The translations under genes were made by a program, and so were the position numbers. Source: Pegoplata infirma (taxonomy: Eukaryota; Arthropoda; Insecta; Diptera; Anthomyiidae). From it: a stretch of DNA of 64,000 nt. The first letter of the stretch is position 1. The number at the start of each line of letters is the position of its first letter. The notes under the pieces are model-generated. The model did not search any database. It was not told where the DNA came from and worked only from the letters and a program-made list of their open reading frames with translations. Location of the stretch: the NCBI GenBank assembly GCA_963921195.1, contig OY992536.1, positions 326,447,038-326,511,037 of the forward strand, read 5' to 3'. Below are positions 43,885 through 55,308 of the stretch, piece by piece.

Positions 43885-44130
43885 GCTTAATAATCTTGAC
43901 AATGGAATCTGACAAATTTCGTAACATGTTAATCCGACAAAAATTACCAACATGAATAAATTTAAAACAGAAAAATAATTTTCTTGACAATTATTCTATG
44001 AGAATATCATTTTTTTTAATTAGTAAAAGAAAAAATTACCTCGAGCTAGAATAAACCTACTCAAAATATAATATTTTAAAGGTCGAATAAAAAAATTTTT
44101 AGTTTTTAATAAAAATGAATCAGAACTTTT
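43885..44130 (-). repeat. CTCGAGG-family repeat fragment
   Basis: CTTGACAATGGAATCTGACA, ATAAATTTAAAACAGAAAAA, GAGAATATCAT, ACCTCGAGCTAGAATAAACC and TAATATTTTAAAGGTCGAAT match 15220-15440. Confidence 0.75.
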
Positions 44131-44645
44131 TAAGGATTTTTCACCTTTCTTAAAAAAAACTATATAACAATTTTATACAGATCGAAAGGTTTTGTTAAAG
44201 GCCTATCTTATGGTGTATCGGTCGTGTCCAAATTCACCTTTGTTTGTTCCATATTTTTAAAAGTGTAAAAACTGTGGGGTATTTTATACCCTTAAATAAT
44301 TGTGTCATTAACTGTTTGTAGTTAATTAAAAAAAATTTACGTTTTGTCGTTTTTAAAATAAAGAACATTTGTTCAATGTTCAGTTTTTTTAAATGACTAT
44401 TTCCGTTCTTTGTTTCAAAAATAACAACATAAAAAATAAAGACTTTCATTAGCATTAAATTTTTAAAGTAATTCATTTTTCGTCTGTGAGTAAAAATAAG
44501 TGATTCTTCTTTGATTTGTAATGATTTGTGTTTAATTCTTGGCATTTTTTAAAGAAAAGTCATTAGTTTTTACCTACTTGTGTTGGTTATTTTTTTGTAG
44601 ACAAAAAATTAGAAAAATTATTTATAGAAATATAAAAACATGTTT
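44131..44645. other. Stretch without gene
   Basis: A 103-residue reverse frame (44234-44545) is K/F/I/N-rich with no domain; judged spurious. Confidence 0.4.
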
Positions 44646-44649
44646 GTGT

Positions 44650-44720
44650 CAAGTGACTTTGGCACGATGGGTAGAATGTAGTTGATTGCGGGATCGATTC
44701 CCAAAAATTTAATTAAAAAA
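44650..44720 (+). ncRNA. tRNA-like / SINE-head Pol III promoter remnant
   Basis: TGGCACGATGGG (44659-44670) resembles the A box (TRGYNNARNNG), and GGATCGATTCC (44691-44701) resembles the B box (GGTTCGANTCC). Their spacing is tRNA-like and GCGGGATCGATTCCC could form a T-arm. A- and T-rich sequence follows. No full cloverleaf was found, so a tRNA pseudogene or the head of a tRNA-derived SINE is more likely than a functional tRNA. Confidence 0.4.
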
Positions 44721-44797
44721 ATTTTAAAATAAAATTCAATAGCAAAATTGTAAAAATAACCTTCGAATTAATTAATTTTTAATGTCTTCGTAGATAA

Positions 44798-45394
44798 CAC
44801 AGGGCAACACATTTTTTCCCGGGTTCTGATAACTAATTTTGGGTATTAGGGGTACGCTGATTTCAAATCTGGCCACCGTTTTTTTTTGGTCAGCTCTAGT
44901 TTTCGAGATATAGCCTAAGGAAACTTTGAAAATATATCTTATATCCAAAAAGTGAATGACGATTTTAGGTATGTTGGATATGCTGATTCCAAAAATGCTC
45001 TTACTTTTGTTGAGTAATCTTTAGTTTTTGAGATATCGCTAAAATAAAACTTTTAAATTTATGACCTCTTTAATTTTGTCTGAATTTTTATGCCATTTTT
45101 AATATCTCGAAAACTAAAGCTGTCAGAAAAAAACTAATACCAGTTTCGGAATCCTGGCATCCAATATAGTTATGTTCGTGTTTAAAACTGAGGCACTAAA
45201 TTTTTTTTTGGAAATTATAGCCAAGCAAAATTGGTAAAAACGCACTTTTTAGACTCTTAAACAGCGATTTGCTCGCGAACGCGAGCTGATGGAAACAATT
45301 GAATACCAGATTCGGAATCAACACACTAAAATACATATAAATCAGTTGTCAAAGGTCAGGCAAATTGAAAAAGTTAAAATTTTGTCAACCTGTG
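44798..45394. mobile_element. Harbinger-like MITE, 597 bp, TAA duplication
   Basis: The ends CACAGGGCAACA and TGTCAACCTGTG form a short imperfect inverted repeat. TAA is on both sides (44795-44797, 45395-45397), matching the TWA rule. The interior holds inverse pairs such as TCTAGTTTTCGAGATATAGC and TTAATATCTCGAAAACTAAA. Confidence 0.65.
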
Positions 45395-45774
45395 TAATTC
45401 TTTTTTGAATTTGTTGGTGAAAATAACACAACAATCATTAATTTTTAATGTTTTCGTAAGATATTTTTTTCGAATTTGTTTGTAATGTTAGTTATTTTAG
45501 AAAATTTTATTAACAGTAAAAAATAAATATTGATGTTTGTTAAAACAAATGAATAATTACTGGGATGGTTTTCAAATGTTTTATCACTTGTTTTAAATAT
45601 GTTTTTCATTTATTTTTGCCTACAAAATATTTTGAGTGTATGGAAAGGTATACTTACGACCGTCAAAATTCTTTATAATGGTTCCTTATTTATTTTTGCA
45701 TTTGGCAAAATCCCTGCTTGTTCGGACTTTATTCGGATTTACAAATTTTTCTAGCACGTACCGTTTTTGAGATT
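45395..45774. other. Stretch without gene
   Basis: 45421-45465 echoes the left flank of the preceding element (ATTAATTTTTAATGTTTTCG against ATTAATTTTTAATGTCTTCG at 44770), so a short direct duplication may flank it. Confidence 0.35.
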
Positions 45775-46150
45775 CGCTGTTAAAAAGTAAAAAAAAATAA
45801 TAATTTAGCACTTTTAGAGGTCCACCGTTACATATTCGTTTGTTGGTTCCAAAAAATATGACTTAATTTCATATAAATTGGACCTCCTGATTCCAAAACT
45901 GCAATTTAAATTTTTCTAGCATGTTCCGTTTTTCAGATAGTCGCGTTAAAGATTTTCGCGTGAACAAATTTTCAAACGCGAATATCTCGAAGACGAAACA
46001 TGCTAGAAAAATTTGGTTTGCAGTTTTGGAATTAGGAGGTTCATTTTATATGAAATCAAGTCCAATTTTTGGAAGAATAACAATGGACCACAAAAGTACG
46101 AAATGATCGATTTTTTGACTTTTTAATAGCGAATATATCAAAAACGATAC
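45775..46150. repeat. Foldback repeat, arms about 180 bp
   Basis: GACCTCCTGATTCCAAAACT and AAATTTTTCTAGCATGTTCC on the left are inverted as AACATGCTAGAAAAATTTGG and AGTTTTGGAATTAGGAGGTT on the right, centred near 45965. The layout is similar to 40976-41643, but the termini differ and were not fixed. Confidence 0.75.
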
Positions 46151-47193
46151 TAATTAATTTCGTATAAAAAAATTCGGACTAGCGTGATAAGAAGTGTCCC
46201 GTTGAAGAACTAAACCATTCATTGCAAAAAGTTGTTATTTATAATTGTTATTTCTTTGGGTTTTCATAATACTTCTTTTACTTAATTACTTATAAGATTA
46301 ATGTTAATATTTCTACTGCAAAAACTTTTGAAAAGATAATAAATGCTACCAAATTTGGTGCTCCCACAGACACTCATCTCATCTTATTGATGATTCAACA
46401 ACAATTTAATAATACTATAACAATAAAATTATATTGTACGATGCGAATAATTTAATTATCATCATCTTAAAGTCAGACATCATAATAATGACAAATATTG
46501 TATGAATTATACTCGACTATTATAAATGAAAATGTAACAAACATTTATGAAAATGTAACAAACATTTATAGACAATCTAAATATTCATAAAATATTATGA
46601 ATATGGATATTTTTATTATACCTAGTGAACATATATGAACAATAAAGTGAATCGAAATAACTTTTTTCGGAAATGTATCAACTTTGTAATCTAAGGAAAA
46701 TTTACAAAAAGAGATAAATATGCAGAATACAAACATCAATAATAATTAAAAATCTTAAAAATTGATTTTTAATGAATTTCTCGAAAACCTGCCGACTAAA
46801 TTTAGAATGATATCAATTAAAATGAGAAATTGTTTTTGTAATTTTTCCAGAATTTAAATTTTTGGCAACTTTTTCACCTGTGAGTTTTTGATTTTCGATA
46901 ATAATAATTTTCGGTTCACTCTAATGACCATTTAAGTACCGTTCATGTCGCAGTTTTTCCTCGTTAAACCCAAAAGTCCATATGAGGTGTTTCACAAAAT
47001 ATTTTAAATGCTACACTACAACAAGTTAAAAAAATTGAATTAATCATGTTCGTCAAAAAGTTTTTTAATGTAATTTTTTTCGAACGTAAAAATTTTTTGA
47101 GTGAAAAAGTTTTTTTTAGGATAGCAGATTTGGGTTCAGGAGAGCAAAATCCATTTTAACACAATCTAAACTTGCTTGAAGAGGGGTGTGTAC
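46151..47193. other. Stretch without gene
   Basis: A short tandem (ATGAAAATGTAACAAACATTT twice) lies at 46525-46570. Otherwise there are no repeats shared within the window and no coding signal. Confidence 0.4.
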
Positions 47194-47195
47194 TA

Positions 47196-49051
47196 GGGTG
47201 GCTCGTTTTTGGGCTTTTCTCTCTGATCAAATTCTAATACCCGCAAAAAGTGTCGGTCCCGTAAGGGTAACTCACATGCAAAATATCACTCCGATCGGAG
47301 TTTATCTTCTGTCTCCACTTTGAGCCTCAAAATTGGGGTTTTTGGAAAAAAGGACTTTAAAAAAAAAAAAAAAATTTAAGTTTTTTTTATTAAAATAATG
47401 AAAAAAATTTTTTTTTATAATATTTGATCTTAAATAGCTAAATATGAAATTTAAAGATTTTACGGTATCATTAACCCGTTCAAACTTGATACCAAAAAAA
47501 ATGGCATGATTTTGGGGGCGTTCTCAAAACACCTTTTTTCAAAATTTGAAAATTTTATTAAAAAAAAATTTTAAATATACCATTTTTTCTTTCTGAATTC
47601 ATTAAGAACACTTTGGAGAAGAAAAATGTGAAATATGGCGGTTATCCGTCGAGCCACTTTTTGGGAATCGCGGGGGGAAGTTAGCGGATTTCAAGGAAAT
47701 GTTGGTTTTATCAATAATTTGGATTAATAAAATCTTATAAATTTAATTTTTGGGCAAATTAACTGTTTTTTGGTGTCGTGGCATTCTATTAGATAACTTT
47801 AAGTCTGTCATGAAATCTTACCGATCTAGGACGTCTTTAACCCACATTGGCTGGGGGTCAAAAATGACCCCCGCAGGAAATTTGAAGTTTAGAGCTTAAA
47901 TTTTGTGCTATTAACAAGTATAAAGCGGCTTTTGTGTTTTCTACTCTAACTATTATTTCGTATTAATATATTATCTTTAAAAAAATCGTTAACCCTTGTT
48001 GGTAGGGGGTCAAAAATGACCCATTCAATAAAATGTATATATTTTTTATAGAAAATTAATTTGTGGCCATCTATTAGATAACTTTAAATCAGCCCTAAAA
48101 TGTCACCTGTTTAAGATATCTTTAACCCACATTGGCCAGGGGTCAAAAATTACCCCGGCAAAAACTTTTCGGCATAGTGCTTGAATTTTTTGATATCAAC
48201 AAAATTTATATTTTTTATTGAATGGGTAATTTTTGACCCCTAACCAAGAAGGGTTAACGATTTTTGTAAAGATAATATATTAATACGAAATAATAGTTGA
48301 GGTAAAACACACAAAAGCCGTTTTATACTTGTTTATAGCACAAAATTTAAGCTCTAAACTTCAAATTTCTTGCGGGGGTCATTTTTGACCCCCAGCCAAT
48401 GTGGGTTAAAGACGTCCTAGGTGGGTAAGATTTCATAACAGACTTAAGTTATCTAATAGAATGCCACGACACCAAAAAACAGTTAATTTGCCCAAAAATG
48501 AAATTTATAAGATTTTATTAATCCAAATTATTGATAAAACCGACATTTCCTTGAAATCCGCTAACTTCCCCCCGCGATTCCCAAAAAGTGGCTCGACGGA
48601 TATCCGCCATATTTCACATTTATCTTCTCCAAGGTGTTCTTAATGAATTCAGAAAGAAAAAATGGTATATTTAAAATTTTTTTTTAATAAAATTTTCAAA
48701 TTTTGAAAAAAGGTGTTTTGAACACGCCCACAAAACCATGCCATTTTTTTGGTATCAAGTTTGAACTGGTTAATGACATCGTAAAATCATTAAATTTCAT
48801 ATTAAAGTATTTATGATCGAATATTATACAAAAATATTTTATTAATTATTTTAATAAAAAAAATTTAAGTTTTTTTATTTTTTTTTTTAAAGTCCTTTTT
48901 TGCAAAAACCTCAATTTTGAGGTTCAAAGTGGAGACAGAAGATAAACTCCGATCGGAGTGTTATTTTGCATGTGAGTTACCATTAGGGGACCGACAATTT
49001 TTGCGGGTATTAGAATTTGATCAGAGAGAAAAGTCCAAAAACGAGCCACAC
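47196..49051. mobile_element. 1.86-kb TA-flanked palindromic element, GGGTGGCTCG tips
   Basis: TA at 47194-47195 and 49052-49053. The left tip GGGTGGCTCGTTTTTGGGC and the right tip (complement GTGTGGCTCGTTTTTGG) begin arms of about 850 bp with few mismatches. Landmarks are GACAGAAGATAAACTCCGAT, GTGGCTCGACGGATA and CCCACATTGGCTGGGGGTCA. The spacer (about 48045-48205) is itself a diverged copy of an arm segment with AACCCACATTGGCCAGGGGT. No coding capacity is credible. Confidence 0.9.
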
Positions 49052-49053
49052 TA

Positions 49054-49491
49054 GTACGGAATGGGCCATTTTATAACTAACCTAAGACGAACTTGTACTT
49101 CGACCAATAACTGCTAAATCCCTCATATATTTTGAGAAATATCACAAGACATGTTAACGAACGAACGAACGAACGTACAAACATATGGGAACATTATTTC
49201 CTTTATGTAGAAAATAATACCATTGTCATAGTTATAGAATAATTGAAAATCATTTTAATGTGAATATTTTTTCTTTTTATAGTTAAATATAAAAAAAGCT
49301 TAAGTATTGTGATTTCTCAATTTGATTATGGCTTTAGCAACAAATGTTTGATTTTTTCCACTACACTAGCATTAAAATACAGTAGAACCTTATTAAATAA
49401 GCTTATGTAAACTTTAGAAGAGGGACAATTTGAGAAATTGATTTAAGATGTTTTCTATATATCTTGAGTCTTTTAAGAGAACCCAGCAAAA
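49054..49491. other. Spacer with (GAAC)n
   Basis: ACGAACGAACGAACGAACGT (49157-49176) is a short tetranucleotide array. CAGTAGAACCTTATTAAATAA at 49380 resembles a lone pogo-like tip (CAGTAGAA), without a partner. Confidence 0.45.
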
Positions 49492-50203
49492 CTTTGGTAA
49501 TGGGTAGTGATTATATAACACATTACCAGGTAATGTATATACCTTATTTGTAGCATTATTTTAGGATGTCTTACCAAACATTTGTTCCACAACGTATTAT
49601 TTTAAAGTGAAAAATAATGCATTACTAATAATTTGCTACGTAATGCATGATAAGTGAAAAAAATGTATTTCATATTTATTATTTCTAAACATTAAATCAT
49701 GGATGACTTATATTTGGTTACATTGTGTATTATTTGAAAGTTTGAAATAATGCATTATTTATAATTGGATGCATAATGCATTACAATAACATAAAAAATA
49801 ATTATTTTATAAAAAATGCATAAGTTTTAACTAGAGATGGGCTCACGACAGGAAATTTCTAACGACACACACTCACGAGCATATTTTATCTACTTACAAT
49901 CACGTGAGTAAATTTAATACAAAATTAGTTTTTCACTACTCGTAACACCTTATATATTATCTTCTGGTATGCTATATTATTTAATTTCTCGTAACCTATA
50001 AAATATCATATATTTTACACCTTACTCGTATTCTTCGTTATAAATTTATGACTTATTTTATACCTTACTAGTATTCTTTGTGATAATGTGGATGCATTAC
50101 TTTGAGTCTCATCGCCTGTTAAAATCATCAATGCTGCAATGTATAAAATAAGAGATCCTATACCTTATTTTATACCTTATTTGGTAATCTAAGTTTTGCT
50201 GGG
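49492..50203 (-). mobile_element. CCCAGC-ended repeat, copy 2
   Basis: The perfect 13-bp ends CCCAGCAAAACTT and AAGTTTTGCTGGG enclose 712 bp inverse to 2468-3193. The interior carries AATAATGCATTA, GTAATGCATGATAA and ACCTTATTTTATACCTTATT motifs. No clear target duplication. Confidence 0.85.
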
Positions 50204-50255
50204 AAGTACTCGGATTCCTACAAAATTGGGTAATTCTGTAGAAAAAAAAATTTAT

Positions 50256-51193
50256 ATATCGTGAACCTATATTCAAAATATGCCAACTCAAATTTGACGG
50301 AAATGAGTTTCCGATGGCAAATAGCTCCCCTATGTAATACCTATCTGCCATAAAAATTTCAGAGCCAAAAAATAATTTGTTGTCATTTTACATCCATTTT
50401 TGTTATTCTGCTAACTCAAAGTACATATTTTTTTGGTGGAAATAAATGCCAACTCCCATTGTAAATTTCCAAAAATTTTTCAAAAAAATTAAAAAAAAAA
50501 ATTAGACCACATATCTTATTGCATTTGCCATGCTAAACACGAATCTTGTAAAGATTTTGATATCTAATGACTGGTTCTCGAGATATTGCCATTTTAAAAA
50601 TATCGGTAAATAGTGTTTGCAAAAAAAAAAATTGCTTATATTTATGTAACTTTCAAACTATTTATCAGATTGAAACATTATGAATGGGGCAAATAAAGTC
50701 AATGATATAAGCTTTCAAAATAGCTGGTTTGGAGTGACCCTATTGCAATACAGCGTGAGTTACAGAGTGCCAAAGTTGACCACCCTGAGATTAAAAGGCT
50801 TTCGGAGCTAGTAACTTTTAAAAATATGCAAAGATTTTAAATTTTTTGTTCAGTTTTTGCAATTACCGTACTAAGGATAACAAAAACCAAAAAAAAAAAA
50901 AAAGTTTTAAATTTTTCCAAAAAAAATGTATTTTTATTTTCCGACAAAATATGCCAACTCTAAAAAAATATTTGTTTTTTGATATAGTAATAAATGCCAT
51001 CTCTAAAAAATATGCAAACAAGTGCAAAATATGAAAATTTTTGGATAGGTAAAAATTGTTTAGAATATTTAAACCATCTTGTGGAAGGTACATTGTTTAT
51101 TTTTGCAATAATACGCGAAATAACTAGTTTTTTAGCTCTCCTGAACAGTAAGCTTTTTCGAGTTGGCATTTATTGAATATAGTTCGACGATAT
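50256..51193 (+). mobile_element. GCCAACTC element, copy 1 (938 bp)
   Basis: The ends ATATCGTGAACCTATATTC and GAATATAGTTCGACGATAT are inverse for about 30 bp, including ATGCCAACTC. AAATATGCCAACTC or close variants recur at about 50278, 50445, 50950 and 50990. It is a direct repeat of 61146-62081 with roughly 97 percent identity by eye. Short frames on both strands are not credible genes. Confidence 0.85.
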
Positions 51194-51638
51194 GTACTTT
51201 ATCTTTTTCTTTAGTCTTGTGTCGATCAGTCGGTGTTCGATTTTCAAAAAAATCATTTTTAAGACTGACGAAGGGACGTTAAATTTTCAAAATTTGTTTT
51301 TTTTTGAGTCGATCGGTACACTTGAAGAAACATCACCACAAAATCATTATACCCCGAACCCTGCTTGACAATTAATTTTTTGAATATTTCATAAAATTAA
51401 GTAATTAGAGAAATATTGATGTCATATTGAGTTATATACATAGATATTTATGTTCAAATTTCCACTTACTCGTTGTAGTATTTATTTAGTATTTATTTAT
51501 ATCAAATGTATTGTAGACATAAACTAAATTCATTAAGTAATTAATGGCAACCATAAATGTGTTTGTATTCTTAGAATTTCATTGTTATTGCTTAATGAAA
51601 CGTCAAAAGTTATATTTAGTTAACGACTACTCAAAACC
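51194..51638. other. Spacer without gene
   Basis: No feature recognised. Confidence 0.35.
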
Positions 51639-51810
51639 ATAAAGTAACATAGAGGCGAAGCTGTCAAAAAAAAAATATTATTGTAGTATGTATTTTCTGT
51701 TAATGTACAACTTGTAAGCATGTATGTTGTGGTGAGTACACTGATAATTATATTAGAAATTCCAGGTAATTATGTTGTTTCTCTTGCCTTCGCCTCTATA
51801 TTACTCTATG
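51639..51810. mobile_element. Small MITE with ATAGAGGCGAAG inverted repeats
   Basis: CATAAAGTAACATAGAGGCGAAG-like sequence on the left pairs with CTTCGCCTCTATATTACT on the right, about 23 bp with two mismatches. 172 bp in total. The target duplication is unclear. Confidence 0.65.
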
Positions 51811-52119
51811 AATGAAAACATTAAAAAAACAATCCCATACAAATTCCCACAATATGTCAGTAGACTTTATATCCGTATCTTACAAAAGCAAAACAATAGA
51901 ACTGAAAACGTAAAATATTGGCATGTGTTTTCAAACAGGTGGACAGCAATCAAGTTATGTTTTGATTGCAGCAGTGGCCAGTGTTGTCAAGTGGTTTCAA
52001 AAACAAATTTGAAATCTGTATACATACTATGTTAAAGAAGTAACGTGACTGACATAGACATAGGTAATCATTCATTATCACCCAGCCCAAAACCGCTGAA
52101 GCTAGAAACTTGGACTGAG
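51811..52119. other. Stretch without gene
   Basis: An 87-residue frame at 51772-52035 crosses a MITE end and has no domain. Confidence 0.35.
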
Positions 52120-52281
52120 GTTCACCACCCCGAAAATAGATCCACTATGGATTTTTTTCACTGATTGTTCTAAGAGGGTGAAAAAGGTAAAAAGTTTACT
52201 TTTTGTACTTTTTTTATTTCCAGAAATAACGGTCATAGAAACGTGAAATTTTAAATGTAGAATCATTTTCTGGAAATGGTA

Positions 52282-55149
52282 CACTGAAAAAAAAGACAAC
52301 TAAATTAAAAAAAATTCTTTGAAAATTTTTATGAATTTTCCAAAAATTTAGTTAAATTTAACTAAAAAATGGAAATTTTCCTAACTAAGGAAAAAAAATT
52401 AGTTCATTTAGTTTATAAATAGTTCATGACTTTACTAAAATGGACTTCTTAAATATAAGGGGAAAAAATTTTACTGCCAAAGAAATTTTCCCCAAATCTA
52501 AGAAACATATATGGGCTATTTCACGTCAACGGGAGACCCCCCCGCCCCCAAAATTCTATTGGTCGTAGAGAGTTGTATTATGGCTTAAAATTTAGCCAAT
52601 GATCTCTACTTTTGAAAGCTGAGTGGCGGAAGTTGAACCCAATGGTAAGTGAGCCAATATGGCGGCGCGAATCGGGATACCCAGATCGGGATATGCTGGA
52701 AACTAATGAAGGAGTTATCGGATTTTTCTGAAATTTGTTATCAGGGGGTTCATTGGGACGCTAATTTCGAATTTTCATTCAGATTTCAAAAATTCAAAAT
52801 GGCGGATCCAATATGGCGGATGATTTTTTCGAGGTTTTCGCATTCAAATAAAACTCGGTTCCCGGGTGTATTATGGGTCACTAAAAACGATTCTGAATTG
52901 AGATTTACAAAATTCAAAATGGCGGATCCAATATGGCGTTTATTTTTTTTTTTTTAAATTTCGGTTTCCTTGAAACTTTTTATCCGGGGGTTATTTGGGA
53001 CGCTGATTTCGATTTTTTATTCAGATTTCAAAAATTCAAAATGGCGGACTCAATATGGCGGATGGTTTTTTTTTTAAGTTGTCGCATTCAAATAAAACTC
53101 GGTTCCCGGGTGTATTATGGGTCACTAAACACGATTCTGAATTTAGATTTCCAAAATTCAAAATGGCGGATCCTATATGACGTTCATTTATTTTTTTTTT
53201 AATTTCGATTTCCTTGAAACTTGTTATCTGGGGCTTATTTGGGACGCTGATTTAAAATTTTTATTCAGATTTCAAAAATTCAAAATGGCGGATCCAAAAT
53301 GGCAGATGATTTTTTTTTTAAGTTGTCGCATTTATGTTAAACTCGATACCCGGGAGTTTTATGAGTCACTTAGTACGAATCTGACATCAGATTTTCAAAA
53401 TTCAAAATGGCGGATCCAACATGGCACTTATTTTTGTTAAGAGCCATGTTGGATCCGCCATTTTGAATTTTGAAAATCTGATGTCAGATTCGTACTAAGT
53501 GACTCATAAAACTCCCGGGTATCGAGTTTAACATAAATGCGACAACTTAAAAAAAAAATCATCTGCCATTTTGGATCCGCCATTTTGAATTTTTGAAATC
53601 TGAATAAAAATTTTAAATCAGCGTCCCAAATAAGCCCCAGATAACAAGTTTCAAGGAAATCGAAATTAAAAAAAAATAAATGAACGTCATATTGGATCCG
53701 CCATTTTGAATTTTGGAAATCTAAATTCAGAATCGTGTTTAGTGACCCATAATACACCCGGGAACCGAGTTTTATTTGAATGCGACAACTTAAAAAAAAA
53801 ACCATCCGCCATATTGAGTCCGCCATTTTGAATTTTTGAAATCTGAATAAAAAATCGAAATCAGCGTCCCAAATAACCCCCGGATAAAAAGTTTCAAGGA
53901 AACCGAAATTTAAAAAAAAAAAAATAAACGCCATATTGGATCCGCCATTTTGAATTTTGTAAATCTAAATTCAGAATCGTGCTTAGTGACCCATAATACA
54001 CCCGGGAACCAAGTTTTATTTGAATGCGAAAACCTCGAAAAAATCATCCGCCATATTGGATCCGCCATTTTGAATTTTTGAAATCTGAATGAAAATTCGA
54101 AATTAGCGTCCCAATGAACCCCCTGATAACAAATTTCAGAAAAATCCGATAACTCCTTCATTAGTTTCCAGCATATCCCGATCTGGGTATCCCGATTCGC
54201 GCCGCCATATTGGCTCACCTACCATTGGGTTCAACTTCCGCCACTCAGCTTTCAAAAGTAGAGATCATTGGCTAAATTTTAAGCCATAATACAACTCTCT
54301 ACGACCAATAGAATTTTGGGGGCGGGGGGGTCTCCCGTTGACGTGAAATAGCCCATATTTATTTTTAAAAACACATTTCTAAAATATATGTTCACACAAT
54401 AATTTACATTAAACTTCTTAGAATTAAGTTAAAAACTTCTTAGAATTTAGTTAAAAACTCATATTTGTTTTCTTAGAATTTAGTTAAAAGCTTCTTAGAA
54501 TTTTGTAAGAACTTTTCAGAATTTAGTTAAAAGTTCTTAGAATTTGGTTAAAAAAATCTTTGAATTTAGTTAAAACTTTTTAAAATTTAGTTAAAATATA
54601 TTAGAATTTAGTTAAAAATTTCAAGACCTATTAGACCCTAAATTCCCATGTCTCAAAAACTAAGCAAAACAGAGCGAAACGGACAAACATTTTGGATCAA
54701 AATCTATGGCGACCCTTAAGGATCCATGGGGTCCGAACCTAATGGGGTCTGGACCCATGGGGTTCGATCCCAAACTTCTTAGACTTATGTTAAAAACTCT
54801 TACAATTTAGTTAAAAACTCATATTTATCTTCTTAGCCCCTTATTCATATTCAAATTTGAACACATTATAACAGGTTTATACAACAGATTTCCATACGAA
54901 ATTCGTTTTATAAACCTGTTATAAGTTTGTTAATTTCAATATGAATAGGGGCCTTAGAATTTAATAAAAACTTTTTAGAATTTAGTTAAAAGTTTTAGAA
55001 TTTTTCCGTTTTCTAGTTAAAATTGTTTTCCCTATTTTTAAGAAAAATATAAACTAAAAAAAATGAAAAAATCTTTGGAGCCAAATCATTACCATATTTT
55101 CTCAAAATTTACTTAATTTTCCTTTTTTTTACATCCCTTTTTTTAAGTG
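52282..55149. mobile_element. TA-flanked element, CTTAGAATTTAGTTAAAA motif, with nested palindrome
   Basis: TA at 52280-52281 and 55150-55151. The tips are CACTGAAAAAAAAGACAAC and CTTTTTTTAAGTG. 54400-55020 consists of degenerate AACTTCTTAGAATTTAGTTA units interrupted by a GGGTCCGAACCTAATGGGGT module. 54840-54950 holds an unrelated insertion-like stretch with a short inverted pair (CCCCTTATTCATATTCAAAT and its inverse). Inverse of 31595-32850, plus the insertion at 52512-54355. Confidence 0.85.
52512..54355. mobile_element. 1.84-kb near-perfect palindrome with periodic ATGGCGGA motifs
   Basis: TA at 52510-52511 and 54356-54357. The tips are TGGGCTATTTCACGTCAACG and its inverse. Arms of about 914 bp surround a 17-nt loop (53426-53442). 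In each arm AAAATGGCGGA recurs at 52797, 52917, 53039, 53161, 53283 and 53405 (about 122-bp steps), often followed about 14 bp later by AATATGGCGG. Overlapping 87- to 165-residue frames on both strands are products of this periodicity, not credible proteins. Confidence 0.9.
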
Positions 55150-55308
55150 TACTTTTTGAAAAATTCTGTTTTTAAGGGATAAAAAAGTTTAAATTTTGTA
55201 CGTTTTATATTTCCTTAAATAATGGTCGTAGAAACTTCAAGTTTGGAATGTTTGATCCTTAGGGGAAAAAAATGGAAATAGTACTTTTGAAAATTCCGTT
55301 TCTTATTA

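Noticed and set aside
44234..44545. 103-residue reverse frame rich in K, F and I
   Set aside because: No recognisable motif, no codon-use contrast with the surroundings and no splice or promoter context.
49380..49400. CAGTAGAACCTTATTAAATA as a second pogo-like element
   Set aside because: Only one tip-like word is present; no inverse partner was found in the following 700 bp.
53437..54218. 165- and 102-residue reverse frames and matching forward frames in the 52.6-54.2 kb palindrome
   Set aside because: The same frame appears on both strands because of the palindrome, and its repeats follow the 122-bp DNA period. No start context or domain supports a protein.
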